Source: Gammaproteobacteria bacterium
GTDB taxonomy: Bacteria; Pseudomonadota; Gammaproteobacteria; HK1
Length of the DNA: 64,000 nucleotides
Assembly (NCBI GenBank): GCA_021773635.1
Contig: JAJFJV010000023.1
Location: 1 to 64,000 of the forward strand
Direction: 5' to 3'
Under the pieces are notes generated by a model, which was given only the letters and a program-made list of their open reading frames with translations, made no database searches and had not been told where the DNA came from. The first letter of the stretch is position 1. Each line of letters starts with the position of its first letter. The position numbers and the translations under genes are program-made. Below are positions 48,900-56,777 of this stretch, piece by piece.

Positions 48900-49128
48900 G
48901 ACGCCAAACTCCTGCGATCCGGGTCTGTGGCTGACACCTGCCACGCTCGGCTTTATTCATCTGTTTCACCATCCGGAAAACGTAACTGACTGTCTGGAGA
49001 CAGGGACCAGATCATACGTCAACGGGTTCCATACGGTCTCCCCAGACGCCTCACAAATACCCATCCAAGTACACTTGATTTGGCACCCCTGTAGTCCACA
49101 ATGAGGGTATCCGTAAGGGGAAATAATT

Positions 49129-50271
49129 GTGGAGACAGTACCAAAAGCCCCTGTAGTTATCGCTGAAAAAGCGCTCCACACATTGGTATGCGAGCTGCAG
49201 TCAGCGGGCTACCGCGTCATCGGGCCGACCCTGCGGGATCAGGCGATCATCTATGATGAGATCGACTCCGTGGCCGACCTGCCACAGGGCTGGACTGATG
49301 AGCAACAGCCGGGCAGCTATCGCGTGGCAAAACGTCCGGACATGGCCTTGTTTGGCTACACCGTAGGTCCCCATTCCTGGAAGAAGTTCCTGCACCCTCC
49401 CCGCCTGCGTCTGTGGCAGGCGAGTCGCACTGGCAATGAAGTGAGCTTTAGCCACGACGAAACGCCGTCCCAAAAGTATGCTTTCCTGGGGGTGCGTAGT
49501 TGTGAACTCCACGCCATAGCCATCCAGGACCAGGTCTTTCTACAGGCTGGGCACGAGGATGTCGGCTATCGCCAACGGCGCGACGACAGCTTCATCATTG
49601 CCCTTAACTGCAGCGAAGCCGGGGGCACCTGTTTCTGTGCCTCCATGAAGACCGGGCCGCAGGCCACCAATAGCTTTGATCTCGCCCTCACCGAGTTGCT
49701 GAGCGAGGATCGGCACGAATTTCTGGTGGAAATTGGCAGCCAGGCTGGTGCCGATCTGATGCACGGTATAGCAAGCCGCGAGGCCAGTGCCGGGGATCTG
49801 GAGACGGCCGAAAAGTTACTGGCACAAACCGCCGCAAACATGGGACGCCACCTCGATACCCAGGGCCTCAAGGAGCGTCTGCAGGAAAATCCGGAGCATC
49901 GACGCTGGGACGAAGTCGCTGCCCGCTGCCTCAGCTGCAGCAATTGCACCCTGGTCTGCCCCACCTGTTTTTGTACCAGCGTAGAGGACACCGCCGATCT
50001 CGCAGGTGACACGGCGGAGCGCTGGCGGCGCTGGGATTCCTGCTTCAATGGAGAATTTTCCTATATCCATGGCGGCAGTGTCCGCAGCTCAACCAAATCC
50101 CGTTACCGGCAGTGGCTCACCCACAAGCTCGCCCACTGGGTCGATCAATTCGGCAGCAGTGGCTGTGTGGGTTGCGGGCGCTGTATCAGCTGGTGCCCCA
50201 CCGGCATCGATATCACCGAGGAAGCGGCAGCTATCGGTAGTGCCGCATCACCTCCGGAGGACGCATCATGA
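49129..50271 (+). CDS. hydB: Group 3b-type hydrogenase beta subunit (iron-sulfur)
   Basis: 380 residues. The C-terminal third has two ferredoxin-like cysteine groups, [16 protein letters not shown] and [12 protein letters not shown], and an N-terminal region with cysteines near [15 protein letters not shown] and [10 protein letters not shown], as in sulfhydrogenase HydB and related 4Fe-4S electron-transfer subunits. It starts at a GTG with AAGGGG nine bases before. It carries electrons between the gamma and delta subunits of the cytoplasmic complex. Confidence 0.87.
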   Translation: METVPKAPVVIAEKALHTLVCELQSAGYRVIGPTLRDQAIIYDEIDSVADLPQGWTDEQQPGSYRVAKRPDMALFGYTVGPHSWKKFLHPPRLRLWQASRTGNEVSFSHDETPSQKYAFLGVRSCELHAIAIQDQVFLQAGHEDVGYRQRRDDSFIIALNCSEAGGTCFCASMKTGPQATNSFDLALTELLSEDRHEFLVEIGSQAGADLMHGIASREASAGDLETAEKLLAQTAANMGRHLDTQGLKERLQENPEHRRWDEVAARCLSCSNCTLVCPTCFCTSVEDTADLAGDTAERWRRWDSCFNGEFSYIHGGSVRSSTKSRYRQWLTHKLAHWVDQFGSSGCVGCGRCISWCPTGIDITEEAAAIGSAASPPEDAS

Positions 50272-50723
50272 AAGACCTCACCGAACTTCTGCGCCAGCAC
50301 CCTTTCACCGCGGGATTGGATGACGAAATTATCAATCTAATCGCTGGCTGTGCCAGCAATGTAGTATTTCAGGCAAACGACTATATCTTTCGTGAGGGTG
50401 GCAACGCGGAACACTTTCACCTCATTCGCCACGGCACTGTGGCTCTGGAAATGAAGGCTCCCGGTCGTGAGGCCCTCAGTTTCCTCACCATCAAGGACGG
50501 CGATATGCTGGGCAGCAACTGGCTGGTTCCCCCCTATCGCTGGTCCTTCGATGCCCGCGCGGTGGAACTGACCCGGGCGGTGGCCTTTGAGGCAACCTGT
50601 CTGCGCACCAAGTGCGACGCAGACCATCATGTGGGTTACGAAATGATGAAACGTTTCGTGCCACCCCTGCTGGAACGCCTGCAAATAGCGCGCTTTCAGG
50701 GCGCTGACATCTATAGCGCCTGA
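50268..50723 (+). CDS. Cyclic-nucleotide-binding-domain protein in hydrogenase operon
   Basis: 151 residues forming one CRP-type sensor domain ([40 protein letters not shown]). There is no helix-turn-helix, so it does not look like a DNA-binding regulator. It overlaps the beta gene by four bases and is followed seven bases later by the gamma gene. Inference: a small sensor or regulatory subunit that reports a nucleotide or redox state to the enzyme. The usual Arg of the cAMP pocket is at [12 protein letters not shown], but I cannot tell the ligand. Confidence 0.75.
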   Translation: MKDLTELLRQHPFTAGLDDEIINLIAGCASNVVFQANDYIFREGGNAEHFHLIRHGTVALEMKAPGREALSFLTIKDGDMLGSNWLVPPYRWSFDARAVELTRAVAFEATCLRTKCDADHHVGYEMMKRFVPPLLERLQIARFQGADIYSA

Positions 50724-50730
50724 GGCCGGA

Positions 50731-51567
50731 ATGAACACACCGCTCGACCCGATGATGCCCCGCTTCCTGCCGCTGCAGCGTCGCATTCGTGAGACCGCGG
50801 ATGTGCTGAGCCTGGTAGCAGAGCCCCTGGAAGGCGAAGAAATGCCGACCTTTCTGCCCGGCCAGTTCAACATGCTCTACGCCTTTGGTGTGGGCGAGGT
50901 GCCCATCAGCATCAGCGGTGATCCCCAGGAACGGGGACATCTTGTTCACACCATCCGCGACGTCGGTGCCGTCAGCCACGCCCTGCTCCAGCTTAAACGC
51001 AATGAGCCACTGGGTATCCGCGGCCCCTTCGGCAAGCCCTGGCCTCTGGATCAGGCCCGTGGCGCCGACATCCTGCTGATTGCCGGCGGCATTGGCCTCG
51101 CCCCCCTGCGGCCGGTTATCTACCACCTGCTGGCGCAGCGGGAATCCTATGGTCGCATCGCCCTGCTTTACGGAGCCCGCAACCCGGCCGATCTCCTCTA
51201 TCACAAGGAACTGGAGCGCTGGCGGCGAGTCCCGGACTTCCAGGTGCGAGTCACCGTGGACCACGCCGGCCGCGAGTGGCTGGGTGATGTGGGCGTGGTC
51301 ACTCGCCTGCTTCCCAAAATCCGCCTTGACCCGGCGGACACCGTGGTGATGCTCTGCGGACCGGAAATCATGATCCGTTTCAGCACCCTGGCGCTGCTGG
51401 ATATGGGGATGAGTACCAAGCAGCTTTATGTCTCCATGGAGCGCAACATGAAGTGCGCCATCGGCTCCTGTGGGCACTGCCAGTTCGGACCGCATTTCAT
51501 CTGCAAGGACGGCCCGGTGTTCCGCTATGACCGCGTGGAAGCCCTGCTGAAACAGGACGAGATCTGA
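50731..51567 (+). CDS. hydG: Hydrogenase gamma subunit (FAD/NAD(P) binding)
   Basis: 278 residues of the ferredoxin-NADP reductase-like family. A flavin domain ([20 protein letters not shown]) is followed by an NAD(P) domain ([20 protein letters not shown]) and a C-terminal 2Fe-2S cysteine set, [17 protein letters not shown]. It is the site where the hydrogenase exchanges electrons with NAD(P). Confidence 0.9.
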   Translation: MNTPLDPMMPRFLPLQRRIRETADVLSLVAEPLEGEEMPTFLPGQFNMLYAFGVGEVPISISGDPQERGHLVHTIRDVGAVSHALLQLKRNEPLGIRGPFGKPWPLDQARGADILLIAGGIGLAPLRPVIYHLLAQRESYGRIALLYGARNPADLLYHKELERWRRVPDFQVRVTVDHAGREWLGDVGVVTRLLPKIRLDPADTVVMLCGPEIMIRFSTLALLDMGMSTKQLYVSMERNMKCAIGSCGHCQFGPHFICKDGPVFRYDRVEALLKQDEI

Positions 51568-51568
51568 G

Positions 51569-52351
51569 ATGGCTACGCACTCCAAGCGACCGAAGCTAGC
51601 GGTGTGGAAGTTCGCCTCCTGCGACGGCTGTCAGCTCAGCCTGCTCGACTGTGAGGACGAATTGCTGGCAGTCAGCGAGGCAGTGGAGATTGCCTACTTT
51701 GCCGAGGCCTCACGGGCGATGCAGAAAGGGCCCTATGATATATCCTTGGTGGAGGGCTCCATCACCACGCCGCACGATGCCGAGCGCATCCACCAGATCC
51801 GGCGCAGCTCGCGGGTACTGATCACCATCGGCGCCTGCGCCACCGCCGGCGGCATACAGGCACTGCGCAACTTCAAGAACGTAAAAGAATTCACCCGCAC
51901 GGTCTATGCCCACCCGGAATATATCGACACCCTCAAAACCTCCACACCTATCTCCCATCACGTAAAGGTGGATTTCGAGCTGCGTGGCTGCCCAATAAAC
52001 AAGGCACAGCTACTGGAGGTCATCGAGGCTCTGCTCCATGGCCGCAAGCCCAATACACCGGCCCACAGCGTGTGCATGGAGTGCAAGTTGGCCGGTACCG
52101 TGTGCGTGATGGTCGCCCACGGCACCCCGTGCCTGGGCCCGGTTACCCATGCCGGCTGCGATGCCCTGTGCCCACGCTACAACCGTGGCTGCTTTGGCTG
52201 CTACGGCCCGAAGGAAAGCCCCAACACCCACGCCCTCGCCGCCGAGTGGCAACGGCTCGGCGCACAACTGAGAACCATCCGCCACGCCTTCCGCAACTTC
52301 AATGCCTGGGCCGAGGAATTCCGCAAAGAGAGCGAAAAGCATGAGCCGTAA
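51569..52351 (+). CDS. hydD: Hydrogenase delta (small) subunit
   Basis: 260 residues of the 20-kDa NADH dehydrogenase/hydrogenase small-subunit family. The proximal cluster ligands are in [23 protein letters not shown] and RGCPINKAQ; further cysteines ([14 protein letters not shown]) are near the C-terminus. It lacks a Tat signal, consistent with a soluble cytoplasmic hydrogenase. The stop overlaps the large-subunit start. Confidence 0.92.
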   Translation: MATHSKRPKLAVWKFASCDGCQLSLLDCEDELLAVSEAVEIAYFAEASRAMQKGPYDISLVEGSITTPHDAERIHQIRRSSRVLITIGACATAGGIQALRNFKNVKEFTRTVYAHPEYIDTLKTSTPISHHVKVDFELRGCPINKAQLLEVIEALLHGRKPNTPAHSVCMECKLAGTVCVMVAHGTPCLGPVTHAGCDALCPRYNRGCFGCYGPKESPNTHALAAEWQRLGAQLRTIRHAFRNFNAWAEEFRKESEKHEP

Positions 52352-53630
52352 GACCATCAAGGTGGATTACCTCGCCCGGGTTGAGGGTGAGGGCGCCCTG
52401 CACGTGCATTTCAAGGGCGATCAGGTCAAAGACGTGCGGCTCAAGATCTTTGAGCCTCCGCGCTTCTTCGAGGCCTTTCTGCGCGGCCGGAATTTCGTCG
52501 AAGTGCCCGATATCGTCGCCCGCATCTGCGGTATCTGCCCGGTGGCCTACCAGATGAGTGCGGTGCATGCCCTGGAGGGGCTGCTGGGCGTGCAGGTTAA
52601 AGGCCCGCTTCGTGCGCTGCGGCGACTGCTCTATTGCGGCGAATGGATTGAAAGCCACGTGCTGCATATCTACATGCTGCATGCGCCGGATTTTCTTGGT
52701 TACGAAAGTGCCATCGCGGTAGCCAAAGACTATCCGGAAATCGTCGAGCGCGGCCTGCGGCTCAAGAAGGCGGGTAACGCCATCGTCCGCACCGTGGGCG
52801 GACGCGAGATTCATCCCATCAACATCCGTCCGGGTGGCTTTTACCGACAACCAACCAAGGCAGAACTAAAGGCCCTGGCGGAAGATCTGAAATGGGCACG
52901 CGACGCGGCCATCGAAACGGTCCGCTGGACCGCGGGCCTGGAGTTCCCGGACTTCGAGCGTGATTACGAATTCGTCGCCCTGCGCCATCCGGACGAGTAC
53001 CCGATGAATGAGGGCCGCATCGTCTCCAGCGCCGGGCTCGATATCGCCGTAGACGAGTACGAGAACTATTTCGAGGAGAGTCACGTCCCCCATTCCACCG
53101 CCCTGCACTCCACCCTCAAGGGGCGTGGCAGCTATCTGGTAGGCCCGCTGGCGCGCTTCAATCTCAACTATCACCAATTGGCCCCCATCGCCCGGGAACT
53201 GGCGACCGAGGTGGGCCTCGGCACACCCTGCAACAACCCATTCAAGAGCATCATCGTGCGCGCCATCGAGGTTCTGCACGCCTGTGACGAGGCCCTGCGC
53301 CTTGTCGAGAACTACGAAGTCCCGGAACGCGCCGCGATAGAACTTGAACCCGGGGCCGGCACCGGCCACGGCTGCACCGAGGCCCCGCGCGGCATCCTCT
53401 ACCACCGTTACCAGCTGGATGAGAAAGGTCTGGTGGTCGAAGCCCGCATCGTGCCGCCTACTTCACAGAATCAGGGCATGATTGAAGACGATCTGCGCGA
53501 CCTGGTGGCCCGCAACATGGCGCTCCCGGACGATGAACTGCAATGGAAATGCGAGCAGTCCATCCGCAATTACGACCCCTGTATCTCCTGCGCCACCCAC
53601 TTTCTCAAGCTCGATGTCGAACGCAGTTAG
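52341..53630 (+). CDS. hydA: [NiFe]-hydrogenase alpha (large) subunit, group 3b type
   Basis: About 429 residues. The N-terminal nickel motif RICGICP and the C-terminal DPCISCATH supply the four Cys ligands of the Ni-Fe centre. After the His lie nine residues (FLKLDVERS), the tail cut off by the maturation protease encoded next. RVEGEGAL and [10 protein letters not shown] are further family marks. The ATG at 52341 overlaps the delta stop. The set HydBGDA points to a bidirectional NAD(P)-linked enzyme of the group 3b (sulfhydrogenase-like) class. Confidence 0.94.
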   Translation: MSRKTIKVDYLARVEGEGALHVHFKGDQVKDVRLKIFEPPRFFEAFLRGRNFVEVPDIVARICGICPVAYQMSAVHALEGLLGVQVKGPLRALRRLLYCGEWIESHVLHIYMLHAPDFLGYESAIAVAKDYPEIVERGLRLKKAGNAIVRTVGGREIHPINIRPGGFYRQPTKAELKALAEDLKWARDAAIETVRWTAGLEFPDFERDYEFVALRHPDEYPMNEGRIVSSAGLDIAVDEYENYFEESHVPHSTALHSTLKGRGSYLVGPLARFNLNYHQLAPIARELATEVGLGTPCNNPFKSIIVRAIEVLHACDEALRLVENYEVPERAAIELEPGAGTGHGCTEAPRGILYHRYQLDEKGLVVEARIVPPTSQNQGMIEDDLRDLVARNMALPDDELQWKCEQSIRNYDPCISCATHFLKLDVERS

Positions 53631-54162
53631 GGCATCCAATCCGGACGGGAAAACCAGGGGAATTGCCATCATTGCCCTCGGCAACCGCTTTCGCGGCGAC
53701 GACGGTGTTGCCATCGAAATTGCCGAAGGGCTCGGTCCACTTCCACCCGGGTGCACGCTTAGCAAAAATCCGGGCGATGCCCTCGCACTCCTGGACACAT
53801 GGGAGGATGCTGCTCTCGCCATCGTATTGGATGCGGCCATGTCCGGCGCCCCCCCGGGTACCATCCACCACTTCGGAAGTGGTCGGGAAGCCATCCCCAA
53901 GAACCTGGGCCGCTGCTCCAGCCACGGCTTTGGCCTTGCCGAGGCCATCGCATTGGCCGAGGCCCTGGGGCGATTGCCATCGAGGCTTAGTATCTATGCC
54001 GTGGAAGCCGGACAATTCGAGCCCGGAGCCGGCCTTTCCGCGGAAATTTCCGCCGCGGCCGGCAAGGTGGTCCGGCAGGTCCGGGAAGAGCTCAGGCAGT
54101 ATGGCGCTGCTTGCAATAAAGCCGGATCAGCACGTGAGCTGCCCGCGAACGATCTGCGATGA
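53614..54162 (+). CDS. Hydrogenase maturation protease
   Basis: About 182 residues of the HycI/HyaD/HoxW family. [18 protein letters not shown] contains the Asp that binds nickel, and [12 protein letters not shown] and [11 protein letters not shown] follow. It trims the C-terminal tail of the large subunit after Ni insertion. The ATG at 53614 lies inside the end of the large-subunit gene; residues upstream in the open frame are shadow sequence. Confidence 0.86.
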   Translation: MSNAVRASNPDGKTRGIAIIALGNRFRGDDGVAIEIAEGLGPLPPGCTLSKNPGDALALLDTWEDAALAIVLDAAMSGAPPGTIHHFGSGREAIPKNLGRCSSHGFGLAEAIALAEALGRLPSRLSIYAVEAGQFEPGAGLSAEISAAAGKVVRQVREELRQYGAACNKAGSARELPANDLR

Positions 54163-54923
54163 ACCGATTGAGCGGTGCCTGGCGCAGGCTTAGCGACACA
54201 GCTTATGCCGCCTATGCGCAGTTCACCTTCTGGCTGCTGGCACCTGCCGTCTGGTTGCTGGTGGCCTTGCTGCCACCGGTCCGCTGGCGCTGGGCAGTGA
54301 TGCGCGGCGGTGCACGGCTGCTGTTTCGGCTAAGCTGCGCGCCGCTGCGGGTCGTGGGCCTGGAGCAGTTGCCCCGCGACCGGGCCTGCATCATGGTCGC
54401 CAATCACTCCAGCTACCTGGACGGCGTGGCGCTGGTGGCGGCCCTGCCCCTGGAGTTTTCCTTTGTCGCCAAGGCGGAGCTGGAACGCCAGCTCATTCCA
54501 CGCATCTTTTTAGGGCGCATCGAGACCCGATACGTGGACCGTAACGACAAGCGGCGCCACCCGGCCGATGCCCGGGAACTGTTGCAAACGGCGTGCGCCG
54601 GGCGCTCCCTGCTGTTCTTCCCCGAGGGCACCTTAACGCGCATACCGGGTCTGCTGCCGTTTCATACGGGTGCTTTTGTGACCGCCGCCGAGGCCGGCTT
54701 GCCGGTGGTTCCCATCAGCATCCTCGGCACCCGTTCCATTCTGTGCGACCAATCCCGGTTTGCGCACCGGGCCGCAGTGCGTGTAGTGATTGGCAAGCCG
54801 CTTGCCCCCACGGGCAGTGACTGGGCCGCGGCAGTCGCGCTGCGCGACGCCGCCCGCGAGGCGATGCTCGACCACCTGGATGAACCCGACCTGGCGGGAA
54901 AGGCATCCCTGCCGGCGGTATAG
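54159..54923 (+). CDS. 1-acyl-glycerol-3-phosphate acyltransferase-like
   Basis: 254 residues of the PlsC family. ANHSSYLDG is the catalytic HX4D block and FFPEGTLTR is the second acyltransferase motif. One hydrophobic N-terminal segment (FWLLAPAVWLLVALLPP) anchors it. It overlaps the protease gene by four bases and thus closes the hydrogenase operon, although its lipid function has no evident tie to hydrogen metabolism. Confidence 0.87.
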   Translation: MNRLSGAWRRLSDTAYAAYAQFTFWLLAPAVWLLVALLPPVRWRWAVMRGGARLLFRLSCAPLRVVGLEQLPRDRACIMVANHSSYLDGVALVAALPLEFSFVAKAELERQLIPRIFLGRIETRYVDRNDKRRHPADARELLQTACAGRSLLFFPEGTLTRIPGLLPFHTGAFVTAAEAGLPVVPISILGTRSILCDQSRFAHRAAVRVVIGKPLAPTGSDWAAAVALRDAAREAMLDHLDEPDLAGKASLPAV

Positions 54924-54963
54924 ATTGGCGCGATGAACGGGATAGCCAGCCCGGAGAACCCGG

Positions 54964-55629
54964 TCAGAAATCCTGAAGCAAAAACCAGAGGGGAACCGGC
55001 GCGGTCGCCAGGGCCAGAAGCAGAAGATAGCCGTGGAACGGGATGAGTTTGCTCATTCCAACGACGAGCCCAATGCCGCCACCGCCACCAATCAATGCGT
55101 TACCGGGCAGATTCAGGACGGCCGCAATGGTCAAATAGCGGTGATGGAGAAGAAACGGCGCAATTTTCGAGGGTGCTTTTTCGTTTAGCAGTTCAAGCCG
55201 CCCAGATGGATTCAGAGGTTCAAGCTGACGTACGAGTGCGCTTGCCTTGTATAGATGGAGCCAGGTGAGCAAGCGATAGACGAGATGAGGAGAAATAGTC
55301 CGTCCAATGGTAAAACTTATCGACAGGGCAACCAGGGTGCACAGGTAAACAAGTAGCGCCCCCTCGCTTCCGAGCATCAGCATCAGGGCCAGGCCAATTT
55401 CTATACCGGGCATGAAAGGGGTAGCCATCAATACGATATAAAGCAACACGGCCCCCAGCAGGAAGGCATGCAGCATCGGTTCGTGACGGGGAAACAACTG
55501 GAACTCAAGCTGGTGTACCAGCCAGCCTCCGCCCATATTCAGCGCCACGATGATGGCCAGAAACAGCGTGATCTTCAGAACACGGAGTCGCCTATAGGAG
55601 CCCGTCTGCGCCCGACCCGAATCGGTCAA
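54964..55629 (-). CDS. Membrane protein, possibly VTT/SNARE-associated type
   Basis: 221 residues with about five hydrophobic segments. PFMPGIEIGLALMLMLG and LNLPGNALIGGGGGIGLVVG recall the paired G-rich elements of DedA/TVP38-type proteins, but the match is weak. It is convergent with the plsC-like gene. Function unknown. Confidence 0.55.
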   Translation of the reverse strand: MTDSGRAQTGSYRRLRVLKITLFLAIIVALNMGGGWLVHQLEFQLFPRHEPMLHAFLLGAVLLYIVLMATPFMPGIEIGLALMLMLGSEGALLVYLCTLVALSISFTIGRTISPHLVYRLLTWLHLYKASALVRQLEPLNPSGRLELLNEKAPSKIAPFLLHHRYLTIAAVLNLPGNALIGGGGGIGLVVGMSKLIPFHGYLLLLALATAPVPLWFLLQDF

Positions 55630-55644
55630 ACCTGTGCCTCCAGA

Positions 55645-55676
55645 TCACTGCTGTCCCGTTAACTAAAATCCGTCAT
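55645..55676 (-). repeat. Dispersed repeat R1, inverted copy
   Basis: The reverse complement of this stretch is nearly identical over about 32 bases to 63328-63359, with the core AGTTAACGGGACAGCAGTGA. The differences are an extra G after ATGACG and a missing A before the core. A further partial copy is at 55842-55857 in the opposite orientation, so the pair brackets about 200 bases. Confidence 0.7.
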
Positions 55677-55756
55677 ACCGGGCTTGACCCGGTATCCAGT
55701 TAGCGGTTGAAAAAACTGGATTCCGGCTCAGCAAAAAAACGCTGTCCGGAATGACG
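55671..55756. repeat. Interspersed palindromic repeat element
   Basis: Two units are joined: a CGTCATACCGGG...CCCGGTATCCAG palindrome and CTGGATTCCGG...CCGGAATGACG. The outer ends (CGTCAT and ATGACG) are also complementary. This resembles small dispersed elements of the NEMIS/REP kind. The same CTGGATT/AATGACG ends occur at 26854-26907. Confidence 0.65.
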
Positions 55757-55841
55757 AGGCTCTTTTTTGATGTTCATGTCTCTCAGGCAACTATGCATCC
55801 ATCTGGCCTTTTCCAACAAGGCATATGCCCGAATTCACCCA

Positions 55842-55857
55842 AAGTTAACGGGACAGC
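55842..55857 (+). repeat. Dispersed repeat R1, partial copy
   Basis: AAGTTAACGGGACAGC matches the core of the copies at 55645-55676 (inverted) and 63328-63359. The short frame upstream, 55767-55841, has no clear ribosome-binding site. Confidence 0.6.
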
Positions 55858-55913
55858 TGTACTTCCAGATAGCAAATAATGTGCAGAACAATGCCCTTCG
55901 TGGTGATGCCAGC

Positions 55914-56336
55914 TCAGTTCCTGAGGGCACCCCTGAACCAGTATTCCCTGTGAATATTCCAGTACCAGCGTTCCTTGGTCCAGACAAACGTCACCTCAGC
56001 CGTATCGCCATCCACGATTCCTTGCCAGGCAATCTTTCCGTGGGTCGGACTTTCCGTTAGTGCTTTGAAATGAATAGTTTTTCCCACAACTTCCGCCAAA
56101 TACTCTCCGCTGCCGAAATTATAGGGCTCACAGGATACCGACCTGAACCGGCCATTCTGAAAGATGATCTCCTCATCCTCGAAAGGATCCAGTTCACGGC
56201 CCTTTTCACCATTTTTGCCGACAAAGGTTTTTCCATCAAGAAGGTGGGAGACCTCTCCGGAAAGTGCCGGGTTTGCCACACAGATGCACAACACCGCAAT
56301 GAGCAGAATACATTGCCGTAACCGGTTCATAATCAT
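55914..56336 (-). CDS. Small secreted protein of unknown function
   Basis: About 140 residues. A signal peptide (ILLIAVLCICVANPALS) precedes a predicted small beta-rich domain (LDGKTFVGKNGEKGRELDPF, EEIIFQNGRFRS, VTFVWTKERWYWNIHREYWF). I do not recognise the family. It is isolated and lies between a repeat cluster and the hyp genes. The 171 bases before hypA (56337-56507) hold no gene that I can support. Confidence 0.55.
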   Translation of the reverse strand: MIMNRLRQCILLIAVLCICVANPALSGEVSHLLDGKTFVGKNGEKGRELDPFEDEEIIFQNGRFRSVSCEPYNFGSGEYLAEVVGKTIHFKALTESPTHGKIAWQGIVDGDTAEVTFVWTKERWYWNIHREYWFRGALRN

Positions 56337-56507
56337 GGATCACCTCGCGGTTCGCCGATCCGGGCCGCGACAGGACATCCAGTGATACCGAATGGGGTCA
56401 GCCTGTGCGGAATTCGGCACGAAATAACCAAACTCTAGCAGATACCTTGCCGTCCGGTTGCTTCGGGAGCCGTCTTCGGGCTGCCGCTGACGGTGTAGAA
56501 TGGCACC

Positions 56508-56777
56508 ATGCACGAAGCCTCACTGATGAAAGATCTGATGGGCAAAATCGAGACCCTGGGCGAGGCGGAAAATGCCCGACGGGTGATCATGGTGCGGGTC
56601 TGGCTGGGCGCACTCAGCCACATGTCTCCCGAGCACTTTCGTGAGCATTTCGCCCATTCCTCGAGTGGAACTCTGGCCGAGGGGGCAGCCCTGGAGTTTG
56701 AGGTATCCGGCGATATCAGCGACCCCAATGCCCAGGCCCTGATTCTGCAAAGCATTGAGGTGGAAGGCAGCGATTGA
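56508..56777 (+). CDS. hypA: HypA-like protein without zinc-finger domain
   Basis: 89 residues against about 113 for typical HypA. The N-terminal MHE nickel-binding triad is intact (MHEASLMKDLM), and the end (QALILQSIEVEGSD) matches the C-terminal strand of HypA. The segment between, which normally has two CxxC pairs for Zn, is missing; the protein contains no Cys at all. It overlaps hypF. HypA normally delivers Ni together with the GTPase HypB, which is not in this cluster. Confidence 0.78.
   Translation: MHEASLMKDLMGKIETLGEAENARRVIMVRVWLGALSHMSPEHFREHFAHSSSGTLAEGAALEFEVSGDISDPNAQALILQSIEVEGSD

Noticed and set aside
49085-49128. A sigma-54 promoter (TGGCAC) or FNR-type half site (TTGAT) before the hydrogenase operon
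   Set aside because: TGGCAC is not followed by a TTGC block at the right distance, and only one half of an FNR palindrome is present.
55767-56060. A plus-strand reading frame of about 97 residues as a transposase remnant
   Set aside because: No ribosome-binding site and no recognisable transposase motif; its second half runs antisense through the better-supported secreted-protein gene.
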